Shown here: one piece after another, positions 9,859 to 23,441 of the stretch
How the letters are laid out: every line of letters begins with the position of its first letter
Numbering within the stretch: the stretch's first letter is position 1
Assembly (NCBI GenBank): GCA_902806575.1
Contig: CADCXD010000018.1
Span: forward strand, 1,116,001-1,180,000
DNA: 64,000 nucleotides
Reading direction: 5' to 3'
DNA from: Jackrogersella multiformis
Taxonomy: Eukaryota > Ascomycota > Sordariomycetes > Xylariales > Hypoxylaceae
The notes under the pieces: model-generated
Seen by the model: only the letters and a program-made list of their open reading frames with translations
Told to the model about the DNA's origin: nothing
Databases searched by the model: none
Translations under genes and position numbers: made by a program

Positions 9859-12800
9859 TTAATTTTTTTTTATTAAAATATATTATATAATTACAAAATT
9901 ATAAGGTTTATTAATATATTATTTATAAAATAATTTAATTATTATTTTTATTTTTTTATTAAATATATATTTATAAAAAATTTAAGTTTAATGTTTTTTA
10001 ACCGGTTAATTTTTTTATTTTATAAGATATTTTATTTTATTTTTATTTTTAATAATCTTTAAATTTTATTAAAGTTAAAAAGTTTTTAATTATTAATATA
10101 ATAAAGTTTAATAAATAAAATATAAAACGAATTATATATTTTTTATTTTTTAAAAGAAATAAACTTTATCGCGATAAAAAAGATTATTTATTAAATTTTA
10201 AAAAAGCTTAAAAGTTTTTTATTTAACTTTTTAACGAGGCGTTTAATTTTAATGTTTTTTACGTTTAATATTACGAGTTAATTTATTTTAAAAATTAATA
10301 TATTTTTTTATTATTTATTAATTTATTTTCGAAATTACGTGAAGTATTTATAAAAAGATTATAAATTATTAAATAATAATTATAATTAATATAAAAAAAG
10401 GTAAATTATATTAATAAAAAAATAATATTATTATAAGTAAATTTTATAATTATAAATAAGTTTTTTTAATTAATTATTTTATAATTAATAAAGGTTTTAA
10501 GATAAATTTTTAAAATTTAATTAAAGCGTTTTATTTATTTATCGATTTATAAGTAAAATATAATATTTATACGGGATTTAATATTTATTAATTTAAAAAA
10601 GTTTTTTTTAAATATAAAACGTAAACTTAAAATCTTTATTAAAAATAATATTTAAGGATATATTATATAATTTTTAATTAAGTTATTAATTTTTTTTTAA
10701 AGAAATAAAATACGTTATTTTAAAAAATAAATTTATTATTACTTAAATAAAATTATAACCGTTTAATAAAAAAAAGTTAATAATAAAATTTATTATTATT
10801 ATTAATTAAAGTTTATAATATAATTTTATTAGTTAAAAATATTTATAAAAAACGTAATAAAAGGTTTTATTTTATTAATATTTTAAATAACTTTATATAT
10901 AATCCCGGATAATATTTTTAATATTTAATTATTAAAAGTTTTAAGTAATTAATTTTAAGATTTTATTTATTTTTATATATCCGGCGATAAAAATATTATA
11001 TTTAATGAAAATAACTTCTTTTTAAAATTTTATAAGTATTTAAAGTTTTTTTTTAATATAAAAGGTTATTTTATAAAATAATATTTTTATAAAAATTTTT
11101 AATTTACGTAATATATTTTAAGTTATTAATAATTACTTTTTTTAATCGTTTAATAAAGTCGAGAACTTAATTAAATATAATAAAATTATAAAATCTTTTT
11201 AATATAACGAGGATAATTATTAAAAAAGTAAATAAAATTCCTTAAAAATATAAAAAATATTTATTTTATAAAATTAATTTTATAAGTTAATTTTTAATTT
11301 TTCCTTTCTTAAATTAATATTACGGTAATTTTAAGAAAATATTAACTTTATTATTTTACTTATTTAATCGATAATTAATAATATATTAATATAATAAATC
11401 TTTTTTTATTTATTAAGTTTAATATTAATTTAAAATTTTAATTATTATAAAATAAGTTAAGTTTTAATAATTTAAGTAAATTTTAATTTAATATTTAACT
11501 CTTTTTAAATATTAATATTATTTTTCGAAAAAGTTTATTATAATTAATAATTCTTTATTATAAATTTTATAATTTATTTTTATTAATATAAATTTACGAA
11601 AATAATAAATTATAAGTTTAAATTTACTTTATTTATTTATTTAAAAAAAAACGATATTAATAATATAATTTAAAATATTAATTTCGATATAAGTTTATTT
11701 TAAAAAGTTAAAATAAATTATAATAAAAACTTAAATAAAACGAAATTTAAATTTTTTAAAAGATTTATTTATTTCTTTAATTTATTTTTAATTCTTTTTA
11801 ATTCTTTTATTTACGTTAATAATTAACCTTATTATTTTTAAAAACTTTTTTATAAATTATCGATAAAAATTTACGAAATCGATAAATTATTAAAATATTA
11901 TTAATTTTAATAATATAATTAAAGAAGTTTACTTTTTAAATTTTTTAAAAGTATTTTTACAGGTTAATTATAAAGTAATATTTTATGAATTTTTTTAAGA
12001 TTTTTTTAACGATTTTATTATATTATTTTATAATATTTATATAAATAAAAAGGTTATTTAAATATATTAAGAGATTTAAATCGATAAAGTTTTAAAAATA
12101 TTATTTATTATAAATTGAAAATTTATAAAAGTATTAATTAATTTAAAAGGTATAATTAAATATTTTAAAAACCCGTATTTATATTAAAAAGTTATTTTTT
12201 ATTTATTTCCTTTTTTAATTTTAATAAAGTGGAATTTTAATTTAAGATTAATTTTTATAAATTATTTTACGGTTTTAAAATAAGTTTATAATTTAAATAT
12301 TAAAAATATAAAATACCGGATAAAAATAATAATATTATTTAAGCTTTTATAATTTACCACGAGTTAAAAAAAGTTTTAAAAATTTAACTTATTTATAAAT
12401 ATTATAAGTGTTATATAAAATAAAGTCGATTTTTAAATATATTTATTATTAAATATTTTATTTAATTATAATTTTAACGTATTAAGTTTTTTTTATTTAT
12501 AACGTAAAAAAGTTCTTAAGGAAGCGTTTTTTTAAAAAAAATTAATAACGTAATTTTATAATTAATAATTTAAAAAACGTTATTTTATTTCCTTTATTAT
12601 AATATATATAAATTTATAAAATTCTTTAAAAACGTTTTTTAATAATCGGTAATTTTTATTTCTTTATTTTAAAAAAAGATATTATTAAAATTAAGTTTAT
12701 TAAGTTTAATAATGTTTATATTTAATGTTCTTTTATTATATATTAATATTATATTAATAATAAGTTTATATTTTAAAATTAATTTTAAATAAAGTTTTTT

Positions 12801-15205
12801 TATAATTTTTATTTTATTTTTAATTAACTTTTTAATTACCGCGGCTTAACGTATTTTACTTTAATTTAATTATAAAATTTAACGAGATATAACGTTAAAA
12901 TTATTTAAAAATTTAAATTAAAGTTTTTAATTTTTATAATTTAAGGATAAAATAATTTTTATAAAGTTATATTTATTTATACTTTTTTTATAATAAAAGT
13001 ATAAGTTAAATATTATTATTTTAAAGTTATTTTACGAAAAAAACTTTATTTAAGTTTAATAATAAGTTTTTATTATTAACGTTTTTTTTAATAAAATAAA
13101 AAAAGGTTTAATAATTATCGTATTTATAACGTTAATAAGATTTTTTATTTTTCTTTTATTAATTTATATTTATTTAATTAATTCCTTTTAAAGTATTTTT
13201 ATTATTAAATTAAACTTTATTTTTTTAATTTAATTTTAAAAATTAAAGTATTTTTTTTTTCGTAATTAACTTAGCTTAATTTTAAAGGATTTTAAATTAA
13301 AACGAGCTTTTCTTTTCTTAAAATACCGGGATTAATTAATATATTTTTATATATTTAATTTATTTCTTAAATAACGACGAGAAATTCTTTATTTATATTT
13401 AAAAATCTTTTTTATTTAAATAAATTAATTTAATAATTTCGTTAAAAAAAGTTTTAATAATATAATTTTAAAACGTTATTTTAAATTATTAAATTATTTT
13501 ATTAAGATTTAATAATTCCGTAAAATATTAAGTAATATTTTTTTAATATTTTTTTAATATTTAAGCTTATTTATTTTCTTTAAATTACGGTACTTTTTCG
13601 AAAAATTTATAAAACGTTTTTAAAAGGCGGTAACGTATATTATTTAAATATTAAAAACCTTTAATTACGTAATTTAATTTTTACGTTATTAATATTATAA
13701 TTATATTTTTTTAAATAATAACGATTTAACTTAATTAATACGATAAAAATCTTTAAGAAAACTTTCCGTATATATTTTTATTTATTAAATTTTAAATTTT
13801 AAAAGATTTTTATTATTATAAATAATAAATTTATTAAGTTATATTAAATTAATAATAATTATAATATAAAAAAATAAATTTATTATTTTAAAGCTTTAAA
13901 TAATCGGTTATTATTATTTTAAATTAAAGGATTTTTATTATCGTTTAAAGGTGTGAAATTACCTTAAAATAATCCTTTAAAAAAATCGTTAAGTAATTTA
14001 AAATTACTTAAATTATTATTAAATGTTTCGGTAACTTTTTTAAAAGGAATTTTTTTTATTACTTTTAAATATAAAAAGGTTAATTTTAACGAAATTAAAT
14101 TATATTTAAGCTTTTTTAATTATTTTTTAACTTAAATTTATAAAAAGGATTATAAAAAAAAAGGTTTTTTATTTAAACTTTCGAATTAAAATATTTAATA
14201 AATAATATTTTAAAATATATTAAGTTTTTTTAATCGAAAAAACTTAATTTATTTAACGTTTTTAATATAATATATTTTTTAATATTTTTTAAAATAAAAT
14301 TAATATTAATTAATTTATTAAAAGTTAATTAAATATTAAATTTATTAAAAATAACTTAAATATAAACTTTTAAATTATTAAATTAACGGTAAGTTTTTAC
14401 GTTAATATATACGAGGTTTATATATTTTCTTATAAAAAAATCATTAATTTAAGATTTTTTAATATAAGTTTAATTTATTACTTTTTATTAAAGATTTTTT
14501 TACTTTTTAATATTTTAATAAAAAATTTAAAAAACTTATTAATAATAATTAATTATTTCTTTAAATATATTAATAATTTTTTATTAAGTTTAATTATTTT
14601 ATATATATTAAGTAATTATATTTTAAACTTATTATTTAAAGTAAATTATTTATTCGTTTATTAATATTATACCGGTTTAATTAAATTAAATTATTATATT
14701 ATAAATTATTTAAATTATATTATATTAATTTTAAATTTAATTTTTAATAATAATTTAATTATTCGTAATAATAATAATAAATATTTAAATAATATAATAA
14801 TTATTATATATTTTTTAATAAAACTTAATAAATTATATAAAAAGATTATTAAAATTAAAAACGTTTTATATAATTATTTTATAATTTTAAAAGTTATAAA
14901 AAATTATATTATTATTATTATTAAATTAAAATAATCCGAAAATAAAAAAAAGATTTTAAAATAATATATTTTAATAAAAAATCGCGTATTAAAGCGTTAT
15001 TTAATTTTAATAAATTCTTATAAATGGTAATTTTTTTTAAGTTTACTTTTAATTTTAAGGTTTTATAAAAAAAATATTATTAAAAATTCGGAAAATTATT
15101 TATTATTTAACGAAAAAAATAATTTAAAGTTTAATAAATTAATATAATATATTTTAATAAAAAACTTTTTTAAATAAATTAATTATTTATAAATAATTAA
15201 AATAA

Positions 15206-15462
15206 AATAATTTTTTATAATTTTAAAGTTTTTTTTTCTTATAAAACGAAACGTAATAACTTATATATATATAATTTAAATATTTTTTAAACGTTATTAA
15301 CGCTTTCTTAATCTTATTAATTTATTCTTATATATATTAATTAAGTCTTTTAATTAACCTTATTTAATAACTTTATTTTATAAGTTTTAACATATCTTAT
15401 ATTTATTAACTTACATGCATATATTGATCATACTCTGTTTCGTGGAGCCTATCCGTATGACA
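15206..15462. repeat. LTR of copy 1, right (recognisable part)
   Basis: Aligned by eye with the left LTR from AATAATTTTTTATAATTTT onward. The segment shared by both (CGTAATAACTTATATATATATA, then TTATTTTATAAGTTTTAA) is unmistakable. The first 45 or so bases expected at its start are not recognisable. The last 50 bases, up to GTATGACA, are unmutated. Confidence 0.7.
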
Positions 15463-15467
15463 GATTA
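15463..15467. repeat. Target-site duplication, right copy (GATTA)
   Basis: Identical to the five bases left of the element, as expected for a 5-bp staggered integrase cut. Confidence 0.85.
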
Positions 15468-18214
15468 TCACATTTTTCATCATGATTTTCCGGAACGAGG
15501 ACATCTCGATACAATTCCTAGAGAACTCCTTTTGTTTAGACTTAAGCTACCTGCCTACCTAGGATTGATATTCGGCTAATCGGCTTCCACCTACTCGAAG
15601 CTCGGCTTGTTCACGGCATCATGCATCGATTACTTGAACAACTATGATAAAAAATAGTACTGACCTTGTGGCCTTCAGGTTTCGGTTTGGCCTTCCTTAG
15701 GTTAACTACATTGGTGCATTCTGCAACGTTATATATGTGAAACATCGTAAGCCACCGAGATATTTACAGCTAGCCATGCCGAAATTGAGGAGGTCTTGAG
15801 AGGCTTCATCATATCATACATGGATAGAGCTAAGCTGCAGAAGCATGTATAAACATTCAGGGGGGTTACTACACAAGAAGTCGATTCAGCTGAACAGGAT
15901 TTAATCCTGCCCCCAAGACAAGTACTCGGATTTTGCTTTTTCTTTCTATCAGACGAAGACCTAAAGATGGTACCACAACCCGCTATAAAATGAGAATACT
16001 GAAGTACTTAACTTTACCTTTTTTAAATTAAATTAAATTATATAACTATGATTTTAGTAAAGGTACAATAGAAAGACTAAAACAACGCAAAGAATCCGGT
16101 TGAACTTAGTAGCGAAGCTGAAGCCTTGTTGAATAAATAGATGCTGTTATTTGATACTATGTCTAAGTCCTCATCGGATAACACGGCTATAAAATGATAT
16201 GATAGGGGATGACTCGTCAGCACTATTACCTAAATCTTGTAGCACAGTGTATAGGAGAAGAAGGGGATGCCCAATCGCAAGTTGTCTTGCCCTCTCCAAT
16301 GAGGTGACTGGCTTTTACTATATGCGCCATGTCTCTTCGCTAGGGCGCCTTACAGCTTTAGGTATGGGATCACATTATCTATACTGCCTATATAGTAGAG
16401 GCAAAGATATCCAATCATAACGCTGACCTAATCAGGTAGATCCGTAGAAGTATGGCCCATTCAAACTATCCGTTCTATCCATTATATATTCAATAATAAA
16501 CCCCACGAGAGTAGTATCGGATTGTGATAGAACTCCGGCAAGCGCTTAGGTTACGGATTTCGGAACACGGCACAACCTTTCCAGTCAATCATGTGGGGTT
16601 TCGTTGGGCTCTCCTGTATCACCGGTACCACGCCGATTTTTATTATATATAGGTAATATGGCCAACCAGTTAGGAAAGTGACCGTGGCGTCCAATAGGGG
16701 TGAATGAGTAGGTACCTAGGTAGGTTGGGACAGCTAACCCGGTGTATGTTACAACTCATACTTGTTAGCCTATCATCTTCCTAATCGCCCATAACCCTGA
16801 ACCAAGATCGTCGATTTCCACCTGTATCGATTTATTCTATTTTTGTTTCTCGGAGATAGATACTAATTCGCAGGAACTAAAGAAAATAGCCAGTTTAACA
16901 TTGTGATATAACATATTATAAACGGGCTAACACTATCACTTGGCATTAGCAGCAAGCAAGCCACATAAGCAGCAGGTCTTGTCCATGCAATGTGACGGTA
17001 ACATGCAAAGCTTGGTACGTATCAAGCTTTCTATTACCCTTGCAGGGAAACCGAGAAGGGAAAGTTTAAGAACCTATGGAGTCGTCCAAGGTGCTTGGCT
17101 GCATCATCGAACCAAAATATTCCGGCAGTAGAAATATATCCTGGTTATACGGGAGAATTTATCGAGTAACATGTCTTGTTTTCTTCGGTTGCGAGCTGGC
17201 CACATGGACCTTGGGCCGTTACAGGCATGGTAATTCTTCGCTAACTACCTACCTAGGTACTTGGCCTCTTAGCTACGATCCGAAGACTTGGAATGATTTT
17301 CAAGTCTACAGACTGCCAAGACTACTAACCAAAATTAGACTCAGCTTTTGACTACCTCATATGAAGTTGATCGAGAACTGTACACCATGTACCATAAAGA
17401 ATTGTACACTACATCTAACACCATCAGTCTATTCTAGTTCTTAGGAGTTCACTAAGAAAAGATGTTGAAACCAGGATGGAAATCCACAAATGTATTATAA
17501 TCACACCGTAAATATGTGATAAAAGCCCTAGCTGTTAGACGAACCATGCTCCTTATTACTGATTGGCTCGTTGGATTCACTGCTTCTATTTTTGAAGCCA
17601 TCCTTTCACATACGTACTCCAATGCCCTAGACATCATAACTACCCCGCGTCCTGATATCACTTTCTGGACGGCATTTGTGATACCTAAAGACATGATCGG
17701 CCAACATTACTGATATATAGTCGCATTTAGGCAGTATGGCGCCTAATTACAGACTCCAGATTCGCCCGTGCAAGTCGTTACATGGTAACGAAGATGAAAA
17801 ATCAGTTTAACTCCCAGAAACTTAGATGGAATCCCTGAGCCCTCGCGTCCTGTGTCAGGTGTGATTTATGTTGTGTCCCTTCATCTAGCTGTCTATATGA
17901 CCATGATCGAGGTTAGTATTTAAGAAGAATCCCAATCTGATGCCGACTGAGCGACGAGAATATGCCGATGGTGGGTGTGATTTTTAGAAGCGATAGGTTA
18001 TCCGAGTTCATGACGTTGTGGGTTCGATGATTGAGTGTCTTCATGAAACCTTCTGTTTACGGAAGCAACCCTCATGAACCTCAAGACTAGAAGCTGCGAG
18101 ACCTAGTCCTCTATAGACTTGGTCCAAGGTCTATATTAAAGACTATATCGAGGTTAGCCTCATCAACCACAAGGCTAAGTCGTCGATCAGTCTCTCGCTA
18201 TCCAAATTTTAGCC
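15463..18214. other. Gene-poor region right of retroelement copy 1
   Basis: About 2.75 kb. Only unconvincing frames of 60-90 codons occur, without introns or family motifs. TACCTAGGT palindromes lie near 15560, 16715 and 17250. An 80-codon minus-strand frame at 17452-17694 has a protein-like composition, but nothing around it supports a gene. Confidence 0.55.
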
Positions 18215-20432
18215 ATGGAGAGGCACGTATCTGCTGTCCAAAAGGAATTCAGAACGGACGTTACCCTTAATAGAGTGGCGAAGTTCTCCCATACTGCGCC
18301 TAAGAAGTTTCCATCGGCTGCTAGACAGTATCTTCTCGACAAGCTTCCCATTATCCACTGGCTTCCACGATACTCCCCATCATGGCTCCCCCAGGATTTC
18401 ATGGCTGGTCTCACGATCGGAGTCCTGCTGATTCCTCAGGGCCTAGCATATGCTAAGATCGCGACGATTCCCATCGAAAATGGACTTTACTCCTGTTGGG
18501 TTCCTGCTGCCGTGATGGTGTTCATGGGAACATCAAAGGGTAAGTTGACGACGGAGACCTATAAAATACTGAAATAAAATGATGCTGACTTTACGTAGAC
18601 CTGTCTACTGGGCCAACATCAATATTAGGCTTACTGACCGCAGAAATCATTCGCGACCTGAAGAACGAATACGCAGTTGCCGACATCTCATCCGCCGTCG
18701 CCATGATGGTAGGTATCTGGTCCCTCCTCATAGGCTTGCTCGGACTCGGTTTCCTCCTCGACTACGTCTCAATCCCTGTTCTAACCGGATTCATCTCGGC
18801 AACGGCCTTCGTCATTGGAATGGGTCAAGTCGACTCTCTTGTCGGACTTGACGATGTCCCCGATGGCGCTTTTAACCAGCTCGGCAACATCCTCAAACGC
18901 CTCCCATACTGGGACGGTCCGACTTGTGGGATTGGTTTCGGGACAGTAGTTATCCTTCTGATCCTCCAGAAAATAGGTAGGACATGGGGCCATAAACACT
19001 TCGTCATCAGGTATATGTCGAGCAGCCGAGCGATCATTGTGATGGTAATCTTTACTCTGATATCCTACCTCGTAAACAAAGACCGAGATGAGTATCTCTG
19101 GGGGATTAGCGAGGTTAATACCCACGGCATCCAACATCCAAAAGCTCCAGACGCTACCTTACTCTCGAAGGTAACGGCCCGTTCCATCGCGCCGTTAGTG
19201 GCGTGTACACTGGAGCACCAGGCAGTCGGCAAGGCTTTCGCTCGCCGAAACCACTATGCCATCGACCAGACCCAAGAGTTCAACTACCTCGGCGTCACCA
19301 ACATCGTAAATTCATTCTTCGGCGCAATGCCGGTCGGCGGAGCGATATCCCGGACTGCTGTTAACTCGGAGTGCCACGTCAGGAGTCCCCTAAACGGCGC
19401 CGTCACTGCGGGTTTCATCATCTTGACGCTATACGTGTTCTCTCCGGCTCTCTACTGGCTTCCCAAAGCTACTCTGGCTGCCATCATCGTAAGTTCCCCT
19501 ATTTTACGAAAACCATGACAAGAGGCGTTTGTTTAAAATATACCTAAGTATATATATAGCTAACACTCTTTTCGCGATAGATTATGGCCGTCATACACCT
19601 CTTTGGCCCGCTCTCCCTGATCTGGCGCTACTGGCGCATCTCCCTCGCCGACTTCATCGCATGTATGGTCGCCTTCTGGATCACAATCTTCGTGTCGGCC
19701 GAGATTGGCATCGGCGCCGCCGCGGGATGGAGCGTGGCGTGGACGCTGCTGCGGTCAGCATTCGTCACGCCTTCGATCCACGGGAGCGCCAGCTCCAACA
19801 CCAACACCACGACGTCGGACTCGTCCGGCACGTTCCAGCCGCTCGCGCGCTTCCCCACGACGACGACGACCACCCTGACCCAGCAGCAGCTGACGGAGAA
19901 CGCGGGCGGCCAGGCGATCCCGGAGGACACGGTGGTGGTGCGGTTCGCGGACTCGCTGTTCTTCCCGAACGCGAACCGGAACAAGGTGCAGGCGTTGGAG
20001 GCGATCCAGCTGGCGTACCCGTCGGTGCAGAGCCCGCGGTACGGGGCGGAGGCGGAGCGGTCGTGGAGCGTGGCGGCGGAGCGGCGGCTGCAGCGGCTGC
20101 GGCTGGAGCGGGGGGTCGCCATGCGCCAGATGCCGCTCGCGGTCGTGGTGTGGGACTTCGGCACGGTGCCGTTCGTCGACGCGACCGGCGTCACGGCCCT
20201 CGCCGAGCTCAAGGACGACATCAGGCGCCAGCTCGGGTTCGGGGTGCTGGTCCGCGTCGTGGGCATGACCGAGGCCGTGCGCCTGCGCTTCGCGAGAGCC
20301 GGGTGGAAGCTCGCGGATGCGGACGGTTTGATGGATAGCGCTGCCGACGTGGTCTATCCTTCGCTCGAGAGGGCGATCTGGGATGAGAGGGACCGGGATA
20401 GCCTCAAGGGGGTTGCTACGGAGAAGGTTTGA
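18215..20432 (+). CDS. SulP/SLC26 anion (sulfate) permease with C-terminal STAS domain
   Basis: Three exons: 18215-18539, 18599-19488, 19581-20432; 688 aa. Phases match, and the junctions rebuild VFMGTSK-DLSTGPTSILGLL and TLAAII-IMAVIHLFGP. The N-terminal signature PQGLAYAKIATIPIENGLY is the SulP hallmark, followed by about 10-12 membrane segments (GIWSLLIGLLGLGFLLDY, SIPVLTGFISATAFVIGMGQ, PVGGAISRTAVNSE). The cytosolic end carries a STAS domain (about residues 590-660) with VVVWDFGTVPFVDATGV. The protein imports sulfate or another anion across the plasma membrane. The last exon is strongly G+C-rich, unlike the first, and includes a low-complexity Ser/Thr linker before STAS. It is isolated between the retroelement-flanking desert and the tRNA. 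Confidence 0.9.
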
Positions 20433-21172
20433 GGTTCTTTGCGGGGGGTGAGGGTGTGAGATAACCTAGGACTGAGTATATGAGAGGGGGATTTGAAATC
20501 TAGGTATTGATTATTTGATAGGTATGTGGGCTATGTATCAGCTCTCATTAGGTATTATCTAATGGAACGACTTCCTTCAAGTCGGGTGATGCTGTATGGA
20601 GTGAGTCCTAAGAGAGGGAGTAAGGGGGCTAGTTTGAACTTGATACATTGTCCTTCGAGAGTTATAGCCAACATATTTAATTTGAATAAATATTTGTCCA
20701 TTAGGTTCTGCGTAATACATAGATGCATCGTATCAAGATATCTAATATAAAAGAGAAATCAAAGGGCAACGTAGACTAGATTCGGATGCTCGCGTTTTCC
20801 GTGGTTAACGGGCTAGGGGGTCAGGGGGAGTCCACTCGGAAGCTCAGGGGTAAACTCGAATCATAAAGGGGCATCATGATATTGCGAATCTATGTGTTGA
20901 ATCGCTATTCAAAATTTGCCAGATGCTACAAAGTGCCGAATAAGAAAAACACAAAAAATAAAAAATAAAAGGACGGGAGAGAGAGGATATATAATATTTA
21001 TTTATGGATGAAGAGGTAAAAGTGTAAGATCTGTATGACTAATAAGAGTAAATTTACTTGTTATCGATAAAAGGGGTTGATTCTCGGTAGAACTTCGGAA
21101 AACTATCAGAGTATAATACATATAGTAGAATTGCGCAAGAATAATCCATACAAAACAGCACAATTCAAAAAC
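20433..21172. other. Intergenic region upstream of the tRNA gene
   Basis: 740 bp with no supported gene and no repeat beyond short A-runs near 20940-20970. Confidence 0.55.
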
Positions 21173-21244
21173 AGCACCTTGGCGCAGCGGAAGCGCGCCG
21201 GGCTCATAACCCGGAGGTCCTCCGATCGAAACGGAGAGGTGCTA
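21173..21244 (+). tRNA. Elongator tRNA-Met (anticodon CAU)
   Basis: A full 72-nt cloverleaf folds by eye. Acceptor AGCACCT pairs with AGGTGCT, the D arm is GCGC/GCGC, the anticodon stem CCGGG/CCCGG encloses the loop CTCATAA, and the T arm CTCCG/CGGAG encloses ATCGAAA. The anticodon is CAT. The A box (TTGGCGCAGCGG) and B box lie in the expected places. There is no intron. The acceptor and T-loop are of the elongator rather than the initiator type. Confidence 0.95.
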
Positions 21245-21547
21245 TTGTGTTTCTTTTTTTCTTTTCCAGTAGTTTTTGAGTTTTGTCTATATGCATATTA
21301 TGCAAGCACTAATATTTTGTGCAAATACCAACCTATCTGCCTATCTGTCTATCTACATAATTTATTAATGTCATCATATAACTGGAACCTGGTTATGCAC
21401 GATGTGGCTTAATGTGGCTATGCCTTAAGCATTACGTGACGCGTGCCACTGAGATAAATATATTTCAACTTTTCGTTTCCTCAACTTCAACTTCTCTTTT
21501 CCATCAACAACCTTAGGAGTTGCAAGGGTTACCTGGAATCCGGAAAC
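21245..21547. other. tRNA 3' flank and promoter of the ASNSD1-like gene
   Basis: About 300 bp. The second half is CAACTTC/TTCAAC-rich, typical of a fungal 5' leader. No gene was seen. Confidence 0.6.
21254..21260 (+). terminator. Pol III T-run terminator
   Basis: Seven consecutive T residues ten bases after the discriminator base of the tRNA, the usual RNA polymerase III stop. Confidence 0.8.
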
Positions 21548-23441
21548 ATGTGTGGCATCCATGCAGTAATATCTACAACTGCCATTCCAAACATTTCCCC
21601 AGAATTGAGCAATTTGTTATCGAATCGTGGACCGGATCATTTGGGTCAAGTTTATCGCGAACTTCCTTTCGAGAATGGGGACTCGACAATTCATATCAAT
21701 TTTATATCGACTGTGCTAGCCTTGCGAGGGGATCATATCGCAAGGCAGCCGTTAGAATCGCCCACCACTGGATCTGTTCTTTGTTGGAACGGAGAGGCCT
21801 GGAGGGTTGATGGTCAACCCATTAGCAGTAAAAATGACGGCGAATTCATCTTGGCCAAGCTCGACGCAGTAGATGCGTCTTCATTTGAGGCTCGCGAGTC
21901 GCACATTCTAAATGTCCTACGCAGCATCGACGGTCCCTTCGCATTTCTTTTTTATGATACCCAGATCAAGCGTCTTTATTTTGGTCGAGACCGTCTTGGG
22001 CGACGGTCGCTTCTATTTAATCAAGTGGAGGAAGGCGATTCAATTTCATTTTCGAGCATCGCGGACGTTCCTGCTGCTGGTTGGAAGGAAGTCGAAGCCG
22101 ATGGTGTTTACTCCTTGAATTTGGATGTACGTCTCGCCACACCTCGTGGATTGAAGCCTGATCCCCATACCACGAAGCATGATTGGGTATTATCTGGGGG
22201 AGACGACATGGTAAGTTTTGGCTTAGAGGGGATGGAATTTTGCGTGCGACCTTTGCTATAAACTTATATTTACAGGTTTCAAGTATTGGTGCTTTCAATA
22301 CGACGTTGCCACCACCCGATCACAAGCTAGACTTTAGTTCATCCTCAGTCGAGATTCTCAGGCACTGGCTGTGTGAATCTCTCAAGTTGCGAGTGTTGGA
22401 TATTCCAGAGCCTCCAAACCCGTTGTCTAATGTTGATGTTCGCGTTGCGATCCTGTTCTCTGGCGGCCTCGATTGCACGGTTCTTGCGAGGTTGGCCCAC
22501 GACTTTGTTCCCATGGATCAGGGGATAGATTTGATTAACGTTGCCTTCGAAAACCCGCGTCAAGTTGCCGTAGACAAGACTCTACCACACCGCGATGCAA
22601 CAGATATTTATGAGATTTGCCCAGACAGAATAACCGGTCGTAAAGCTTTTGCTGAACTGAAATCTGCCTGCCCAGGTCGATACTGGCGGTTCATCGCAGT
22701 GCGTTCTCGTGGCAACTTGTATGGTGATAAACATTCAGCTAACCTGATCTAATAGGTAAATGTTTCATTTAATGAAGCCATGAGCCATAAGCCAGTAATA
22801 CTTTCACTCTTACACCCGCATAACACAGAGATGGACCTCTCTATCGCCCTAGCACTTTACTTTGCCGCACGTGGTATAGGCAACTCTTATATACACAAGT
22901 GTGAATGGGAGCAGGCTCCACCGAGCGTGACTTCGCCTGCTAGAGTCCTCTTGTCCGGTCTTGGTGCAGATGAACTCTTCGGTGGCTATGCCCGGCATCA
23001 GGCGGCGTTTAAAAATGGAGGATACCCCCGCCTTATTGACGAGTTGAAGTTAGATATTAGCCGTATCGGACAGAGGAATCTAGGACGTGATGACCGAATC
23101 ATGGCCCACCGGGGAAAGGAGGTGCGTTTTCCTTACCTAGATGAGGAGCTTGTCAGGTTTGCTATTAGTTGTCCGGTATGGGAGAAATGTGATTTCCAGA
23201 ATCAGTTCCATCCAGCCATTATCGACCCGGCCAAGAGGATACTCAGGCTTCTAGCCGATACTCTCGGCCTGCCTGTTATTGCAAGAGAAAAGAAGAGGGC
23301 GGTAAGGAAAGACCTAACTTAGGGGTACCGTAACGGAACGAGTAGCTAACAACTCGACAGATTCAATTCGGTTCAAGGACAGCAAAGATTGAAAGCACCA
23401 CTGGTAGACGACGAGGGACAGCACCAATCACCTCAACATAA
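21548..23441 (+). CDS. Asparagine synthetase domain-containing protein (ASNSD1-like)
   Basis: Four exons: 21548-22210, 22276-22698, 22756-23301, 23361-23441; 570 aa, all phase 0. The protein begins MCGIH, so Cys2 is the nucleophile of a class-II glutamine amidotransferase after Met removal. NRGPDHLG and the FGRDRLGRRSLLF motif complete this domain (about residues 1-215). The C-terminal half is an ATP-pyrophosphatase domain with the P-loop LFSGGLDCTVLARL. It also has LSGLGADELFGGYARH and a tail (REKKRA-IQFGSRTAKIE) that rejoins only across intron 3. Short terminal exons like this are easily missed. The architecture is that of the eukaryotic ASNSD1 family rather than of canonical asparagine synthetase; its true substrate is not established. 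Confidence 0.92.

Larger units (their letters stand above)
9546..15462. mobile_element. RIP-degraded LTR retrotransposon, copy 1 (5.9 kb)
   Basis: The element starts TGTGACAAGGGC and ends GTATGACA, and is flanked by GATTA on both sides. Direct terminal repeats are recognisable (9546-9858 and about 15200-15462). The interior is almost pure A/T: CpA/TpG is nearly absent, while scattered C and G survive mainly as CpG, CpT or ApG. That is the footprint of repeat-induced point mutation. No open frame of 60 codons survives between about 9650 and 15420, so gag/pol cannot be read and the superfamily (Copia or Gypsy) is undecided. A second, inverted copy lies at 48198-52293. Coding orientation is not determinable from the sequence by eye. 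Confidence 0.85.

Noticed and set aside
9650..15400. A/T block as a centromere or mitochondrial insertion
   Set aside because: Terminal repeats, TG..CA ends and target duplications identify a retroelement; CpA depletion fits RIP rather than mitochondrial DNA.
17452..17694. 80-codon minus-strand frame with protein-like composition
   Set aside because: No introns, motifs or neighbouring exons; overlaps an equally open plus-strand frame.
19529..20338. Long +strand frame (269 codons) inside the anion permease
   Set aside because: A shadow of the G+C-rich last exon in another frame; Arg/Gly-rich without motifs.
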